Assembly (NCBI GenBank): GCA_039923855.1
Contig: JBDTBW010000014.1
Coordinates: 31,763-95,762 of the forward strand
DNA length: 64,000 nucleotides
Reading direction: 5' to 3'
Origin: 66-474 sp039923855
Lineage (GTDB): Bacteria; Pseudomonadota; Gammaproteobacteria; Xanthomonadales; Rhodanobacteraceae
The notes beneath the pieces were generated by a model. It did not search any database. It worked only from the letters and a program-made list of their open reading frames with translations, and was not told the DNA's origin. Of the stretch, positions 1 to 8,825 are shown piece by piece (the first letter of the stretch is position 1; each line of letters starts with the position of its first letter). The position numbers and the translations under genes are program-made.

Positions 1-81
1 CGGGCTGATCCCCGCGCGTTTGGCCGCGCGTGCGACGCGGACTTTCAAATCGTCCGTCAGACGGATCGTGGTGGTCGGCAT
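1..81 (-). CDS. Ribbon-helix-helix (CopG-type) DNA-binding protein, N-terminal fragment
   Basis: The 27 visible residues (MPTTTIRLTDDLKVRVARAA, then KRAGISP) start at an ATG at 79-81 and run off the left edge. The TIRLTDDL strand followed by a basic amphipathic helix is the N-terminus of a ribbon-helix-helix repressor, the usual fold of small plasmid or chromosomal antitoxins that bind DNA as dimers through the first beta strand. A perfect inverted repeat lies 28 bases upstream (110-127), which fits an autoregulatory operator. The rest of the gene, and any toxin partner, lie outside the window, so the antitoxin role is only inferred. Confidence 0.7.
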   Translation of the reverse strand, partial: MPTTTIRLTDDLKVRVARAAKRAGISP

Positions 82-109
82 GGCTAGCCCTCGAAGTCTC
101 CGAATCATG

Positions 110-127
110 GTAGCACAAACGTGCTAC
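110..127. promoter_or_regulatory. Candidate operator palindrome upstream of the RHH gene
   Basis: GTAGCAC-AAAC-GTGCTAC is a perfect 7-bp inverted repeat with a 4-base spacer, 28 bases upstream of the RHH start codon. RHH antitoxins usually repress their own promoter through such a site. Function is inferred from position and symmetry. Confidence 0.5.
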
Positions 128-182
128 ATGCATACCGTCTCGCGGATCCTGGTAATTCAGCTTGTTGGCGGCCTCCGGCGCA

Positions 183-746
183 TCAGTAGACGCCAGGAAC
201 CAAACGCTTCGTACGGCGACAATAGCCCGCATACCGCTCACCCAGCGCCGCGTGCAGTGCCGCTTCCTCCTCGTGGATGCGGAACAGGTAAACGATCAGC
301 GCCAGCAGCATGATGACGAGCAGGCTTAGCCAATTGCCCAAGGCCAAACCGAAACCGAAGAAGGCGATCAGCGCGCCGAGATAACTAGGATGGCGGATGT
401 GCCGATACAGGCCTCGATCCATGACTTCGTGATCGGTCAGCACCGCGACGTTGGGTGTGTGGAAGCGTCCGAGCTGCGCGATGGCCACGGAGCGGATGGC
501 CATACCAAGTCCCATTACGACAAGACCCGCGATTTGTACCGATGTCCCCGATCGGATCGCGCCGTAAGGCGTGTAGGCAAGCCAGATGGCGATAACCCAG
601 GCGAGCAGGTTGCCCGCCGCAATGAAGCGCAGCGAAAAACGATCGCGGTTTTCGGCCTTGCCGCTCATACGGCGAAACACCACGACACCGTCGATTACCA
701 GCCACAACACGAAAAGCGCAATGGCAATAGCACGCAACATAGTCAT
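183..746 (-). CDS. Isoprenylcysteine carboxyl methyltransferase-family membrane protein
   Basis: The 187-residue protein has about five hydrophobic segments and the family signature RHIRHPSYLGALI near residue 115-127, followed by an acidic FRIHEEEAAL stretch. This is the S-adenosylmethionine-binding C-terminal region of the ICMT/phospholipid N-methyltransferase fold. It should methylate a lipid-like or small hydrophobic acceptor at the inner membrane; the bacterial substrates are mostly unknown. It starts 30 bases after the ATP-grasp gene and is probably the last gene of the ETF-QO/ATP-grasp run. The start is ATG at 746; a second ATG two codons later is also possible. Confidence 0.75.
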   Translation of the reverse strand: MTMLRAIAIALFVLWLVIDGVVVFRRMSGKAENRDRFSLRFIAAGNLLAWVIAIWLAYTPYGAIRSGTSVQIAGLVVMGLGMAIRSVAIAQLGRFHTPNVAVLTDHEVMDRGLYRHIRHPSYLGALIAFFGFGLALGNWLSLLVIMLLALIVYLFRIHEEEAALHAALGERYAGYCRRTKRLVPGVY

Positions 747-776
747 GCAAGGCGCCTGCGTTGAGTGTGCAGACGA

Positions 777-1829
777 TTATTCTGACATGGCGATGATCGG
801 CGCGGGAATTTCGCCGGGGTGTCGCCAACGCGTCGGTTCGAACAACAACGCGCCGAGGGCGTCGTGGATCTGCCGGATCGGCTCGTCCCAGCAATTGGGC
901 GAAGCCATGGTGTTGTTGAGGATATCCATCATCGCGTTGACCTCGAACACCAGCAGCCGGCCGTCAGGACGCAAATTGCAATCGATCCCGAAATAATCCA
1001 TATCCACCGCATCGGCGATGGCGTGCAGTCTGTCGCGGAGTTCCGGAAGAATGCCGCCGCGGAAATCGGCCAGCGTCGCGGTTTCCTCTTGCAGATGTCC
1101 AAGCAACCGGTCGTGCACATGCACCAGCCAGCCATCGGCGATCACGAGATGCCGCAGAAAAACCTCGCCACCAACCACCACTACACGCAATTTGCGGTAA
1201 TACCCGTCCTGGTCGCGGCACTCAACGTATTGCGTGAGATAGAGATCGTGGCCGCCCCACGCCAGGCCGCGTAGCGCGGCCCTGATTTTCCCGGGCTCGT
1301 CGATCTTCACGGTGGCGGCGCCACGATGACTGCCGGCGACGCGGACGATCAATGGCCACGCCAATCCCGATTCGTCCGCGATGCGATTGAGATCATCCGG
1401 TTCGTCGATGCGCACCCGGGCCGTGCGCGGCATGTGCACGCCCGCAAGATTCTTGAGTTTCGTCGCGATGCCATCGCGTCCCAATCCCAGCACCGCGACC
1501 GGATGATTGAAGCAACCCACGTCGGATTCGGCGATGAACTGCTCGAGCATCCGCAACGCGATGCTCGAGATATCCGGGTGCGCGACCGCGTTGATCAGCG
1601 GCAGACCGTGCGCGCCGTTCGGCAGGTGGATCGGCATGTCCGGTCCGAAAAAAATCCGCAGCAGCCGTTGCTTGAACCTCGGCGCGAGGTTGGTGGCGAT
1701 GCGACTGTTGCCGAGAAAGTGGTACGCGAGCGGCGCCCCGGCGCCGCGCGAACTGACCGAGATCAGCCGGTTGTCCGGCACGCCCATCATCAATGGCAGC
1801 ACGACAGCTTGTTCAGCGGAAACATTCAC
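777..1829 (-). CDS. ATP-grasp domain protein (RimK/glutathione-synthetase-like), substrate unknown
   Basis: The protein is 350 residues. The C-terminal half looks like an ATP-grasp ligase: PLIVRVAGSHRGAATVKID (probable ATP-binding lysine/basic region), LYLTQYVECRDQDGYYRKLR, and the metal-binding end FGIDCNLRPDGRLLVFEVNA, whose final Glu and Asn usually coordinate Mg-ATP. The N-terminal ~130 residues match nothing I recognise. ATP-grasp enzymes join a carboxylate to an amine through an acyl-phosphate. The start is GTG at 1829. It lies 33 bases behind ETF-QO and 30 before the methyltransferase, so the three are probably co-transcribed. Fold fairly sure, reaction unknown. Confidence 0.7.
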   Translation of the reverse strand: MNVSAEQAVVLPLMMGVPDNRLISVSSRGAGAPLAYHFLGNSRIATNLAPRFKQRLLRIFFGPDMPIHLPNGAHGLPLINAVAHPDISSIALRMLEQFIAESDVGCFNHPVAVLGLGRDGIATKLKNLAGVHMPRTARVRIDEPDDLNRIADESGLAWPLIVRVAGSHRGAATVKIDEPGKIRAALRGLAWGGHDLYLTQYVECRDQDGYYRKLRVVVVGGEVFLRHLVIADGWLVHVHDRLLGHLQEETATLADFRGGILPELRDRLHAIADAVDMDYFGIDCNLRPDGRLLVFEVNAMMDILNNTMASPNCWDEPIRQIHDALGALLFEPTRWRHPGEIPAPIIAMSE

Positions 1830-1862
1830 GGCTGATCGCCCTCGTCGAACGAAATGAGTCCG

Positions 1863-3476
1863 TCAAAGATTCTGGTAATTCGGGCCGCTGCCACCTTCCG
1901 GCGTCACCCAGTCGATGATCTGATAGGGGTCCTTGATGTCGCAGGTTTTGCAGTGCACACAGTTGGCGGCGTTGATCTGCAGGCGTTTGCCGGCCGCGTC
2001 GTCGACGATTTCGTAGACGGACGCCGGGCAAAAGCGCGTGCACGGATTGGCGTATTCGCGGGTGCAACGATCGATGCAGATATTGGTGTCGCGCACATGC
2101 AGATGCACCGGTTGATCTTCGTCATATTCGGTGGCGGCGAAATACACGCCAGCCAGACGATCGCGCGGCGGCAGATCGCGTTGCGCGTAGTCGCCCTGCT
2201 TGTAATCACTAGCGGGTGATTCGTAACCATCGAGCGTGCGCAGCGACGACCAGTCGGCGTGGTTCTTCAACGTCCATGGTGACAGGCCCGCGCTCGCGGT
2301 CTCCCACGCGGCGTTGGCGAGTCCGCGCCACAATCCGCCGTGGAAGCCGGGCCGGATATTGCGCACCTTTTTCAGTTCCGCCATCACCGGCGAGGCGCGC
2401 AATTTCGCGTCGAAACCCAGCGCGGATTTCGCCTGCGCGTAATGTTCAGCGGCGAGCATCCCGGAACGCATCGCCTGATGCGTGCCCTTGATCTTGGGCA
2501 CGTTGAGCAATCCCGCCGTATCGCCGATCAAGATCGCGCCGGGCATTTCGACTTTGGGAAGCGATTGCCAGCCGCCCTCGACCAGCGCGCGCGCACCGGC
2601 CGAAAGGATCGTGCCGCCTTCCAGCAGTGGCTTGATCGCCGCATGCTGTTTCAGTTGCTGGAACGCTTCCCACGGTTTGAACATCGGAGCGATGTAGTCC
2701 AATCCCGCGACGAAACCGATCGCGACGCGATCCTTGTCGAGGTGATAGAGGAAACTGCCGCCGTAGGTTTTGTCGTCCAGTGGCCAGCCGATGGTGTGGG
2801 TGATCTTGCCCGGTTGCGTGCGCCCCGCCGGCACAGACCACAGTTCCTTGAGGCCGATGCCATAGGTTTGCGGATCGCAATCCTTGTCCAGCGCGAATTT
2901 CGCGATCAATGTTTTGGTGATATTGCCGCGGCAGCCTTCGGCCAGCACGGTGAGCCTGGCGTGGATGTCGATGCCCTGCGTGTAGTCCGGTTTGTGCGAG
3001 CCGTCTTTCGCCACGCCCATGTCGCCGATGCGCACGCCACGCACGCCGCCGGCATCGTCGAACACCGCTTCCGCGGCGGCATAGCCGGGGAACACATCCA
3101 CACCCAGCGCCTCGGCCTGCGGCGCCAACCACGCGCACAGCGCGCCCAGCGAGACGATGAAGTTCCCCTTGTTGTACATCTGCGGCGGCGTCGGCAATGT
3201 TGTCGAATGTTGCGCGTCGCGCAGCAGCAGGAACTCATCGTGGCTCGCCGGCACGCAGATCGGCGGCGGCTGGTCGCGCCAGCCCGGCAGCAGTTCGTCC
3301 AATGGCGCGGGTTCGATCACCGCGCCGGACAGGATTTGCGCGCCGATTGTCGATGCTTTCTCCAGCACGCACACCCGCGCGTCGGCCTGCAATTGTTTCA
3401 GGCGGATCGCGAACGCGAGCCCGGCCGGGCCGGCGCCGACCACGACCACGTCGTATTCCATCACTTCGCGTTGCAT
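1863..3476 (-). CDS. Electron-transfer flavoprotein:ubiquinone oxidoreductase
   Basis: This inner-membrane-associated flavoprotein passes electrons from ETF (reduced by acyl-CoA and other dehydrogenases) to ubiquinone. The N-terminus has the FAD dinucleotide-binding motif VVGAGPAGLAFA at about residues 12-23. The C-terminus has the four cysteines of the single 4Fe-4S cluster: one in FCPASVYE and three in CVHCKTCDIKDP. The 537-residue length is normal. I chose ATG 3476 (MQREVMEYD) over a longer frame that begins at 3590 and has no family similarity before this point; ATG 3461 is an alternative. It is divergent from the amidase gene. The acyl-CoA dehydrogenase fadE at 40 kb is a plausible upstream electron source. 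Confidence 0.93.
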   Translation of the reverse strand: MQREVMEYDVVVVGAGPAGLAFAIRLKQLQADARVCVLEKASTIGAQILSGAVIEPAPLDELLPGWRDQPPPICVPASHDEFLLLRDAQHSTTLPTPPQMYNKGNFIVSLGALCAWLAPQAEALGVDVFPGYAAAEAVFDDAGGVRGVRIGDMGVAKDGSHKPDYTQGIDIHARLTVLAEGCRGNITKTLIAKFALDKDCDPQTYGIGLKELWSVPAGRTQPGKITHTIGWPLDDKTYGGSFLYHLDKDRVAIGFVAGLDYIAPMFKPWEAFQQLKQHAAIKPLLEGGTILSAGARALVEGGWQSLPKVEMPGAILIGDTAGLLNVPKIKGTHQAMRSGMLAAEHYAQAKSALGFDAKLRASPVMAELKKVRNIRPGFHGGLWRGLANAAWETASAGLSPWTLKNHADWSSLRTLDGYESPASDYKQGDYAQRDLPPRDRLAGVYFAATEYDEDQPVHLHVRDTNICIDRCTREYANPCTRFCPASVYEIVDDAAGKRLQINAANCVHCKTCDIKDPYQIIDWVTPEGGSGPNYQNL

Positions 3477-3568
3477 AAAGGCTGCTTCATAACGGCGACT
3501 GGGGAATTGTGCGTGTTCATCATCGCCCCGGCAATGCAATAATCCCGCACATACCCGGGGAAGGTACG

Positions 3569-4960
3569 ATGGAGACAACCGAAACACCACTTGCCGCGCC
3601 GGCGTTGCGCGGCGCCGGACTGTGCCAGACCCTGCATTGGCTGGCGGCCGGCCGCGTGAGCTCGCGCGAATTGAGCGAGATCCATCTCGAGGCGATTGCG
3701 CGGCTCGATCCCGCGCTGCATTGCTATCTCGACCTGCGCCCTGAGTTGGTGCGCGAGCAGGCCGATGCTGCGGAGCGCCGCCGCCGCGAGGGTCCGCTCC
3801 GCCGGCTGGATGGCATTCCGGTCGCGATCAAGGACAATTTCGATGTCGCAGGATTGCCGACGACCGCGGGACTGATTTCCCGCAAGCAACACATCGCGCA
3901 GCACGACGCGCACGTGGTCGCGCGCTTGCGCGCGGCGGGCGCGGTGCTGATCGGCAAAACCAATCTCGACGAAGGGGCGCTGGGCGCGGTCACCAATAAT
4001 CCGCATTTCGGCGCGACCCACAATCCGCATCGGCACGGTTACAGCGCCGGCGGTTCGTCCGGCGGTTCCGCGGCCGCGGTGGCGGCCGGGTTGGCGACCG
4101 CAGCGCTCGGTTCCGATACGCTGGGTTCGGTGCGCATTCCGGCCAGTTATTGCGGCGTGTGCGCGTTGAAACCCACCCATGGCGAGATTTCCACGCGCGG
4201 GTTGGTACCCGCGGCAAGACGGCTGGACGCGGTGGGGATTCTCGCGCGCGAAGTCGGCGATCTCACCGTGCTGTTGCACGTGCTGGCCGGCTACGACGCC
4301 GACGACCCGCGCTCGCGTCGCCGCCGCGTCGCGCTCTCTCCGCCGGATTGGGAGCCGGGCGCGCTGCGCGCGGGGTTGTTGCCCGATCTCGCCGCGATCG
4401 GCGTGCAGCCCGAGGTGGTAGCGGTGTTCGAAGCGGCGCTCGCCAAACTCGAACACGAATTGGGGGATCGGCGCGCGCTGGATTTTTCCGACTGGCCGTG
4501 GCCAAGCATGCGCCGCGCCGGATTGTTGTTGATGGAAGCGGAGATGCGTCGAACTTTCGCCGATGATCTCGCTGCGGTATCTCCGGATTCCCGAGCGATG
4601 CTCGATTACGCCGCGCGCAAATCCGCCAGCGATTATGTAATTGCCGACCGCGCCATCGATTTCGCGGTGTTGAAGGCGCGCCGGGTGTTCGCGCAGATCG
4701 ACGTGCTGGTGACGCCGACCACGCCGCAAGGCGCGTTTCCACTGGACGCCAAGGCCCCGGATTCGCAGGCGGATCTCACCGCGTTCGCGAGTCTTTCCAG
4801 TTGCCCGGCGGTCTGCATCCCGATGGGCGCGCTGCCGGATGGAATGCCGATCGGGATGCAATTCGTCGGCGCGCCCGGCTCCGATCTGCGGCTGCTGGAA
4901 CTGGCGGAAGTGTGCGCGTCCGCGCTGGATGCGGCGCCGCGTTATCCAGTGCGGGAGTAA
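3569..4960 (+). CDS. Amidase-signature-family hydrolase
   Basis: The 463-residue enzyme has the Ser-cisSer-Lys machinery of amidases: Lys88 in IPVAIKDN, the GGSSGGS loop at about 161-167, and the nucleophile Ser187 in GSDTLGSVRIPA. The usual third Gly of the GSDTGGS loop is Leu here. Such enzymes hydrolyse amides or ureas; AtzF-like allophanate hydrolases, GatA and general amidases share the fold. No GatB/GatC genes are nearby, so a tRNA amidotransferase role is unlikely. The start at ATG 3569 follows a GGGGAAGG ribosome-binding site; the longer frame from 3509 is rejected. The intergenic region is shared with ETF-QO on the other strand. Confidence 0.88.
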   Translation: METTETPLAAPALRGAGLCQTLHWLAAGRVSSRELSEIHLEAIARLDPALHCYLDLRPELVREQADAAERRRREGPLRRLDGIPVAIKDNFDVAGLPTTAGLISRKQHIAQHDAHVVARLRAAGAVLIGKTNLDEGALGAVTNNPHFGATHNPHRHGYSAGGSSGGSAAAVAAGLATAALGSDTLGSVRIPASYCGVCALKPTHGEISTRGLVPAARRLDAVGILAREVGDLTVLLHVLAGYDADDPRSRRRRVALSPPDWEPGALRAGLLPDLAAIGVQPEVVAVFEAALAKLEHELGDRRALDFSDWPWPSMRRAGLLLMEAEMRRTFADDLAAVSPDSRAMLDYAARKSASDYVIADRAIDFAVLKARRVFAQIDVLVTPTTPQGAFPLDAKAPDSQADLTAFASLSSCPAVCIPMGALPDGMPIGMQFVGAPGSDLRLLELAEVCASALDAAPRYPVRE

Positions 4961-4988
4961 AACGCGCGCGTGGCGATCGGCGCGCGGA

Positions 4989-5654
4989 TCACTCCGACGT
5001 TCCGGCGGATTGCTCCGCGGGCGTTTGTGTCTGCCAATCCCGCTGCGCCTCGCCGAGCGTCCACGCGACGACTTGCGCGTCCAGTTGGTCGGCTGCCGCG
5101 CCGAACGCCTGCACCACTTGCGGCACCGTGACGCCGGAAGGCGCTTGCGTGACCTCGAACGTGCGCGCGGCGAACAGGCGGCGCGAACCGCCGCGGCGCA
5201 ATTGCGCGTCGTAACGGATCACCACCACCGGCGCGCCGTTGCGGTACTCGGACTGGAACGCGCGCAGATCGCCGTCCAGCACGTAATCGCCGTGCAGCGA
5301 GTCATCCTCGCTGGTGACCGCCGACAGACGATGGCTGGCGAGGAAGGCATCGACCAGCCGCTGGCGCAGTAGTACCGGCACGCTGTCGCTCCAGCGCGCG
5401 CCCGTGTAAACCGTGATCCGGCCGGGCTCGGGCATCACCACGATGCCCGCGCCGGCGAGCATGCCGGTGGCCTCCGGCGTGTCAACCCGCAGTTGCCAGG
5501 GCAACGGTTGCGCATTGGCGTCGCTGTTTTGCGGCACCACGGTTGCCGATCCCGGCAGCACGTAGATGTTCGGGCTTTCGTTGGGCGGCAGGATCCCGCA
5601 ACTCGAAAGTGCCAGCGCAACGACGAGGCCGAAGGAACGTTGTCGATTGAACAT
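4989..5654 (-). CDS. ABC-type transport auxiliary lipoprotein (PqiC/MlaI-like)
   Basis: The start at ATG 5654 gives a 221-residue protein with a lipoprotein signal, VVALALSSCG; Cys at about residue 19 is the lipidation site. After it comes an ILPPNESPNIYVL stretch typical of the ABC_trans_aux family (PF03886), whose members sit at the outer-membrane side of MCE lipid transporters. It is the last gene of the operon with the permease, ATPase and MCE protein. A 144-base gap with strong hairpins separates it from the MCE gene, unlike the tight spacing of the others. An upstream in-frame Met at 5792 would bury the signal sequence and is rejected. Confidence 0.85.
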   Translation of the reverse strand: MFNRQRSFGLVVALALSSCGILPPNESPNIYVLPGSATVVPQNSDANAQPLPWQLRVDTPEATGMLAGAGIVVMPEPGRITVYTGARWSDSVPVLLRQRLVDAFLASHRLSAVTSEDDSLHGDYVLDGDLRAFQSEYRNGAPVVVIRYDAQLRRGGSRRLFAARTFEVTQAPSGVTVPQVVQAFGAAADQLDAQVVAWTLGEAQRDWQTQTPAEQSAGTSE

Positions 5655-5680
5655 GAAAGTTGTCTCGTCTTCAAAGTTCG

Positions 5681-5763
5681 TTCGTGGTGAGGTATCGAAC
5701 CACGAATACATGCGGATGATCGTACTTCGATACCTAAGAGCCTGCCCCGGACTTGATCCGGGG
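5681..5763. repeat. Hairpin-rich intergenic segment inside the Mla-type operon
   Basis: Nested inverted repeats are visible: TTCGTGGT (5681-5688) with ACCACGAA (5699-5706), AGGTATCGA (5690-5698) with TCGATACCT (5727-5735), and CCCCGGA-CTTGA-TCCGGGG (5745-5763). There is no T-run after the last stem on either strand. It may be a repeat or an mRNA processing/attenuation site separating MCE and lipoprotein expression. Confidence 0.5.
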
Positions 5764-5798
5764 ACGAACAGAGTGAAAAATGTGGATGCCATCCGCGA

Positions 5799-6731
5799 TC
5801 ATTTTCCTTTCCCCGGATCGAAGGTCTTCGGCTTGTCGCGCCCCAGGATGTAACCCGCCGGATTGCCCTGCAGCTTGTCGGTCAACGCGCGCACGTCGCG
5901 CAGCGTGCTGCGCAATTCGCGCAGGGCGGGGCCGAGTTCGGAAACGCCCTGCAAACCCGATTGCAGCGAGCCGCGGTTCTCGGCCAGCAACTTGTCCAGC
6001 GTTTCCGACGTGCGTTGCAGGGACGCCATCGCCGCGCGCGCGCTGTCAAGCGTGGCCTTGCCCTGATTGTTGACCAGCGCGTTGGTGCTGTGCAGGGTGT
6101 CGTTCAATTGCTTGGCAGCCGCGGCCGCCTGTTGCAGCAGGCTGCGGATGTCGCCGCGCTCGTCCGCCAGCGCCGCGGTGGTCTGATCCAGATGATCCAG
6201 CGTTCGGTTGATCCGGCCGATGTTGTCCTGCGACACGATCTGGCCGACACGGTCGAGGATGCCGTTCAAGCTGGTCACGATGTCCTCGCCGGAGGACAGG
6301 AGTTTCGAGAGCGCGGAATATTCGGCGGGGATCACCGGCACCGGATTGTCGGTCGTGGGCAGCAGCGGAGTGCTGCCGGGCTTGCCGCCGGTCAACTGGA
6401 TGTAGGCCACGCCGGTCAGGCCCAGCAGACCAAGCTTGGCGCGCGTGTCGATTTTCACCGGTGTATCGGCGCCCACGCGAATGCGCGCCAGCACCTTGCG
6501 CGGATCGCGCCGGTCGAGTTTCAGATCGCTGACCTCGCCAACCTGGATGCCGTTGTATTGCACCTGCCCACCCTTGGAGAGTCCGGTCACCGATTCGGCG
6601 AACACGATGTCGTAATAGTGATACTGCTTGCTGACGCTGGTCTTGGCCAGCCACAACGCGAACAGCACGGCGGCCGCGATCACGATGAGCGTGAACGCGC
6701 CGATCAATACGTGGTGGGCTCGTGTTTCCAT
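5799..6731 (-). CDS. MCE (MlaD) family lipid-transport protein
   Basis: This 310-residue inner-membrane-anchored periplasmic protein has one transmembrane segment near residues 9-28, then an MCE domain at about 38-120 (GLSKGGQVQYNGIQVGEVSDLKL is the core) and a long alpha-helical tail with low-complexity Leu/Asn/Gln stretches. MlaD-type proteins form the hexameric substrate ring of phospholipid transporters and bridge the ABC core to the outer membrane. The start is supported by AGGAAG six bases before ATG 6731. The ATPase gene ends 14 bases upstream. Confidence 0.93.
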   Translation of the reverse strand: METRAHHVLIGAFTLIVIAAAVLFALWLAKTSVSKQYHYYDIVFAESVTGLSKGGQVQYNGIQVGEVSDLKLDRRDPRKVLARIRVGADTPVKIDTRAKLGLLGLTGVAYIQLTGGKPGSTPLLPTTDNPVPVIPAEYSALSKLLSSGEDIVTSLNGILDRVGQIVSQDNIGRINRTLDHLDQTTAALADERGDIRSLLQQAAAAAKQLNDTLHSTNALVNNQGKATLDSARAAMASLQRTSETLDKLLAENRGSLQSGLQGVSELGPALRELRSTLRDVRALTDKLQGNPAGYILGRDKPKTFDPGKGK

Positions 6732-6745
6732 TCTCGCTTCCTATG

Positions 6746-7564
6746 CTATCCGCTCGCCGCATCCGCGTGCGCGCTTTCCGCGGCGCGTCCGCGCGGACCC
6801 TGAAAATAATCGCGCACCCACGGATCGTCGAAACGCTCCACGTTTTCCAGCGTATCGACCACGATCACCCGCTTGTGCGCCAGTACCGCGACGCGGTCGC
6901 AGATGGTGTGCAGCGAATCCAGATCGTGGGTGTTCATCAGCACGGTGAGACCCAGCGCGTCGCGCAGTGTCTTGATCAAGGTGTCGAACGACGCCGCCGC
7001 GATCGGATCGAGACCCGAGGTCGGTTCGTCCAGGAACAGGATTTCCGGGTCCAGCGCCAGCGCACGCGCCAGGGCGGCGCGCTTGCGCATGCCGCCTGAC
7101 AACTCTGATGGATATTTGTGCCGCACGTCCGCGGGCAGATCAGCCAGCGCGACCTTCAGCGCGGCCACCCGCTGGGCGTCGCGGAACGACAATTTCGTGT
7201 GTTCGAGCAATGGCACGCGCACGTTTTCCGCGACGGTGAGCGAGGAGAAAAGCGCGCCATCCTGGAACAGCACGCCGAAGCGTTGCTCGATCGCCACGCG
7301 ATCCTTCTCGTCCAGCGCGTGCAGATCCTTGCCGAACACCCGGATGGTGCCCGCGTCGGGGCGGCGCAGGCCGAGGGTTTCGCGCATCAGCACCGATTTG
7401 CCGGTGCCGGAACCGCCAACGACGCCGAGGATTTCACCGCGGTAAACATCCAGATCGAGATTCTCGTGCACCACTTGATCGCCGAACTGCGAACGCAGCC
7501 CGCGCACCTCGATCACCACCTCGTGATCGCTATCCTTCGCGCGTTCGTTGACGGCCGCGTTCAC
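6746..7564 (-). CDS. ABC transporter ATP-binding protein (MlaF-like)
   Basis: The 272-residue nucleotide-binding subunit has Walker A GGSGTGKS (residues 50-57), signature LSGGMRKRAALARA, Walker B EILFLDEP, the D-loop TSGLDP and switch NTHD. The methionine in LSGGM is typical of MCE-linked ATPases. The start is GTG at 7564, which overlaps the TGA of the permease gene (GTGA), indicating translational coupling. A longer open frame reaching 8680 is only the permease gene read in another frame. Confidence 0.93.
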   Translation of the reverse strand: MNAAVNERAKDSDHEVVIEVRGLRSQFGDQVVHENLDLDVYRGEILGVVGGSGTGKSVLMRETLGLRRPDAGTIRVFGKDLHALDEKDRVAIEQRFGVLFQDGALFSSLTVAENVRVPLLEHTKLSFRDAQRVAALKVALADLPADVRHKYPSELSGGMRKRAALARALALDPEILFLDEPTSGLDPIAAASFDTLIKTLRDALGLTVLMNTHDLDSLHTICDRVAVLAHKRVIVVDTLENVERFDDPWVRDYFQGPRGRAAESAHADAASG

Positions 7565-8715
7565 CAGCCCATCTCCACGAAGAACAGCGCGGCCATCGCG
7601 TCGATCAGGATCACCACGAAGATCGATTGCACCACGCTCGAGGTCGTGCGTTGCCCGACCGATTCGGCGCTGCCTTCGACCTTGAAGCCCTCGAGACAGC
7701 CGATCACCGCGATCAGGAATGCGAACAGCGGCGCCTTGCCGATGCCGACCCAGAAATGCCGCATGCCGATGTCGGCCTGGAACGTGGACAGGAACATCGT
7801 CGGCGAGATGTCGAGAGATCCCCAGCACACCAGGCCGCCGCCCAGCAGGCCCGCCATCATCGACAGAAAAGTCAGCAGCGGCATCACCGCGATCAACGCC
7901 AGTACCCGCGGCAGCACCAGCAGTTCGACCGGATCCAGACCCATCGTGCGCATCGCGTCGATTTCCTCGCCGACTTTCATCGAACCGATCTGCGCGGTGA
8001 AGGCGCTGGCGGTGCGGCCGGCCAGCAGGATCGCGGTGAGCAGCACGCCGAACTCGCGCAGGAACGAATAGCCCACCAGATCCACGGTGAAAACGGTCGC
8101 GCCGAACTGGCGCAGCGCGGTCGCGCCGAGAAAAGCGATCACCGCGCCGACCAGAAACGACAGCAACACCACGATGGGCACCGCGTCCAGACCCGTCTGT
8201 TCCATATGGTAGAACAGCGACGTTACGCGCCAGCGCTTGGGCACGAACACGGTGCGCGCGAAGGTTTCCAGGGTCAGCCCGATAAAACCGAGCAATCCGA
8301 GCGCCAGCTGCCAGACGTGTTCCACGCCCACGCCGATGCGATCCAGCAGATCGACGAATCCGAAATTGCGTTTGGGCGGCTCCGGATGCGCGAAGATTTC
8401 CGCGACCGCCTCGCTCACCGTGTCGAGCAACGCGCGCAGCTCGCGCGGCACATCGCGATCGTGCTCGGCCAGCCATTGCAGGGATTCGGGGCCCAGCGCC
8501 ACCGCGATCAGACCGGCTCCCGCGGTGTCGATGCGTCCGACATCGTTGAAATCGACGTCCGGACGCTTCGGCAAATCCGGTTTGATCGCGCCGAGCGTGG
8601 CCTCGAGCTCGGCGAAATGTGCCAGGGTCCAGTCGCCGGTGAAGCGCAACACCGGTTCGGCATTGCCCTCGCGCACCCATTCCGCGTTGCCAGCTTTTGA
8701 CCCGCCCTGTTCCAT
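7561..8715 (-). CDS. STAS domain-MlaE permease fusion
   Basis: Residues ~20-110 resemble a STAS domain (LRFTGDWTLAHFAELEA, VDFNDVGRIDTAGAGLIAVAL), the role played by the separate MlaB protein in E. coli. The rest is an MlaE-type permease with about five membrane helices and the conserved loop SMKVGEEIDAMRTMGLDPV that contacts the ATPase. The protein is 384 residues from ATG 8715; an in-frame TTG lies at 8739. It is the first gene of a four-gene operon: permease, ATPase, MCE, lipoprotein. It should move phospholipids between the membranes. Confidence 0.92.
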   Translation of the reverse strand: MEQGGSKAGNAEWVREGNAEPVLRFTGDWTLAHFAELEATLGAIKPDLPKRPDVDFNDVGRIDTAGAGLIAVALGPESLQWLAEHDRDVPRELRALLDTVSEAVAEIFAHPEPPKRNFGFVDLLDRIGVGVEHVWQLALGLLGFIGLTLETFARTVFVPKRWRVTSLFYHMEQTGLDAVPIVVLLSFLVGAVIAFLGATALRQFGATVFTVDLVGYSFLREFGVLLTAILLAGRTASAFTAQIGSMKVGEEIDAMRTMGLDPVELLVLPRVLALIAVMPLLTFLSMMAGLLGGGLVCWGSLDISPTMFLSTFQADIGMRHFWVGIGKAPLFAFLIAVIGCLEGFKVEGSAESVGQRTTSSVVQSIFVVILIDAMAALFFVEMGW

Positions 8716-8767
8716 GTCCGCAAAAGTACCAGCTTCCAATGGCGACGGCGCGTTATTCCTGTGTCAT

Positions 8768-8796
8768 TTGGAGCATCGTGCCGGTGCGGCGATAAT
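8768..8796 (+). promoter_or_regulatory. Sigma-70-like promoter for gcvT
   Basis: TTGGAG (8768-8773) and GATAAT (8791-8796) are separated by exactly 17 bases, 4/6 and 5/6 matches to consensus, about 30 bases before the gcvT start. The region is shared with the divergent lipid-transport operon. Confidence 0.6.
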
Positions 8797-8825
8797 GCGG
8801 GACTGCCTCATCGATCCGCAAACTC

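Noticed and set aside
2340..3542. 400-codon plus-strand frame opposite ETF-QO
   Set aside because: Antisense shadow with no recognisable motif.
3569..4960. Assignment of the amidase as GatA
   Set aside because: No gatB or gatC nearby, and the loop is GSDTLGS rather than the usual GSDTGGS; left as amidase-family hydrolase.
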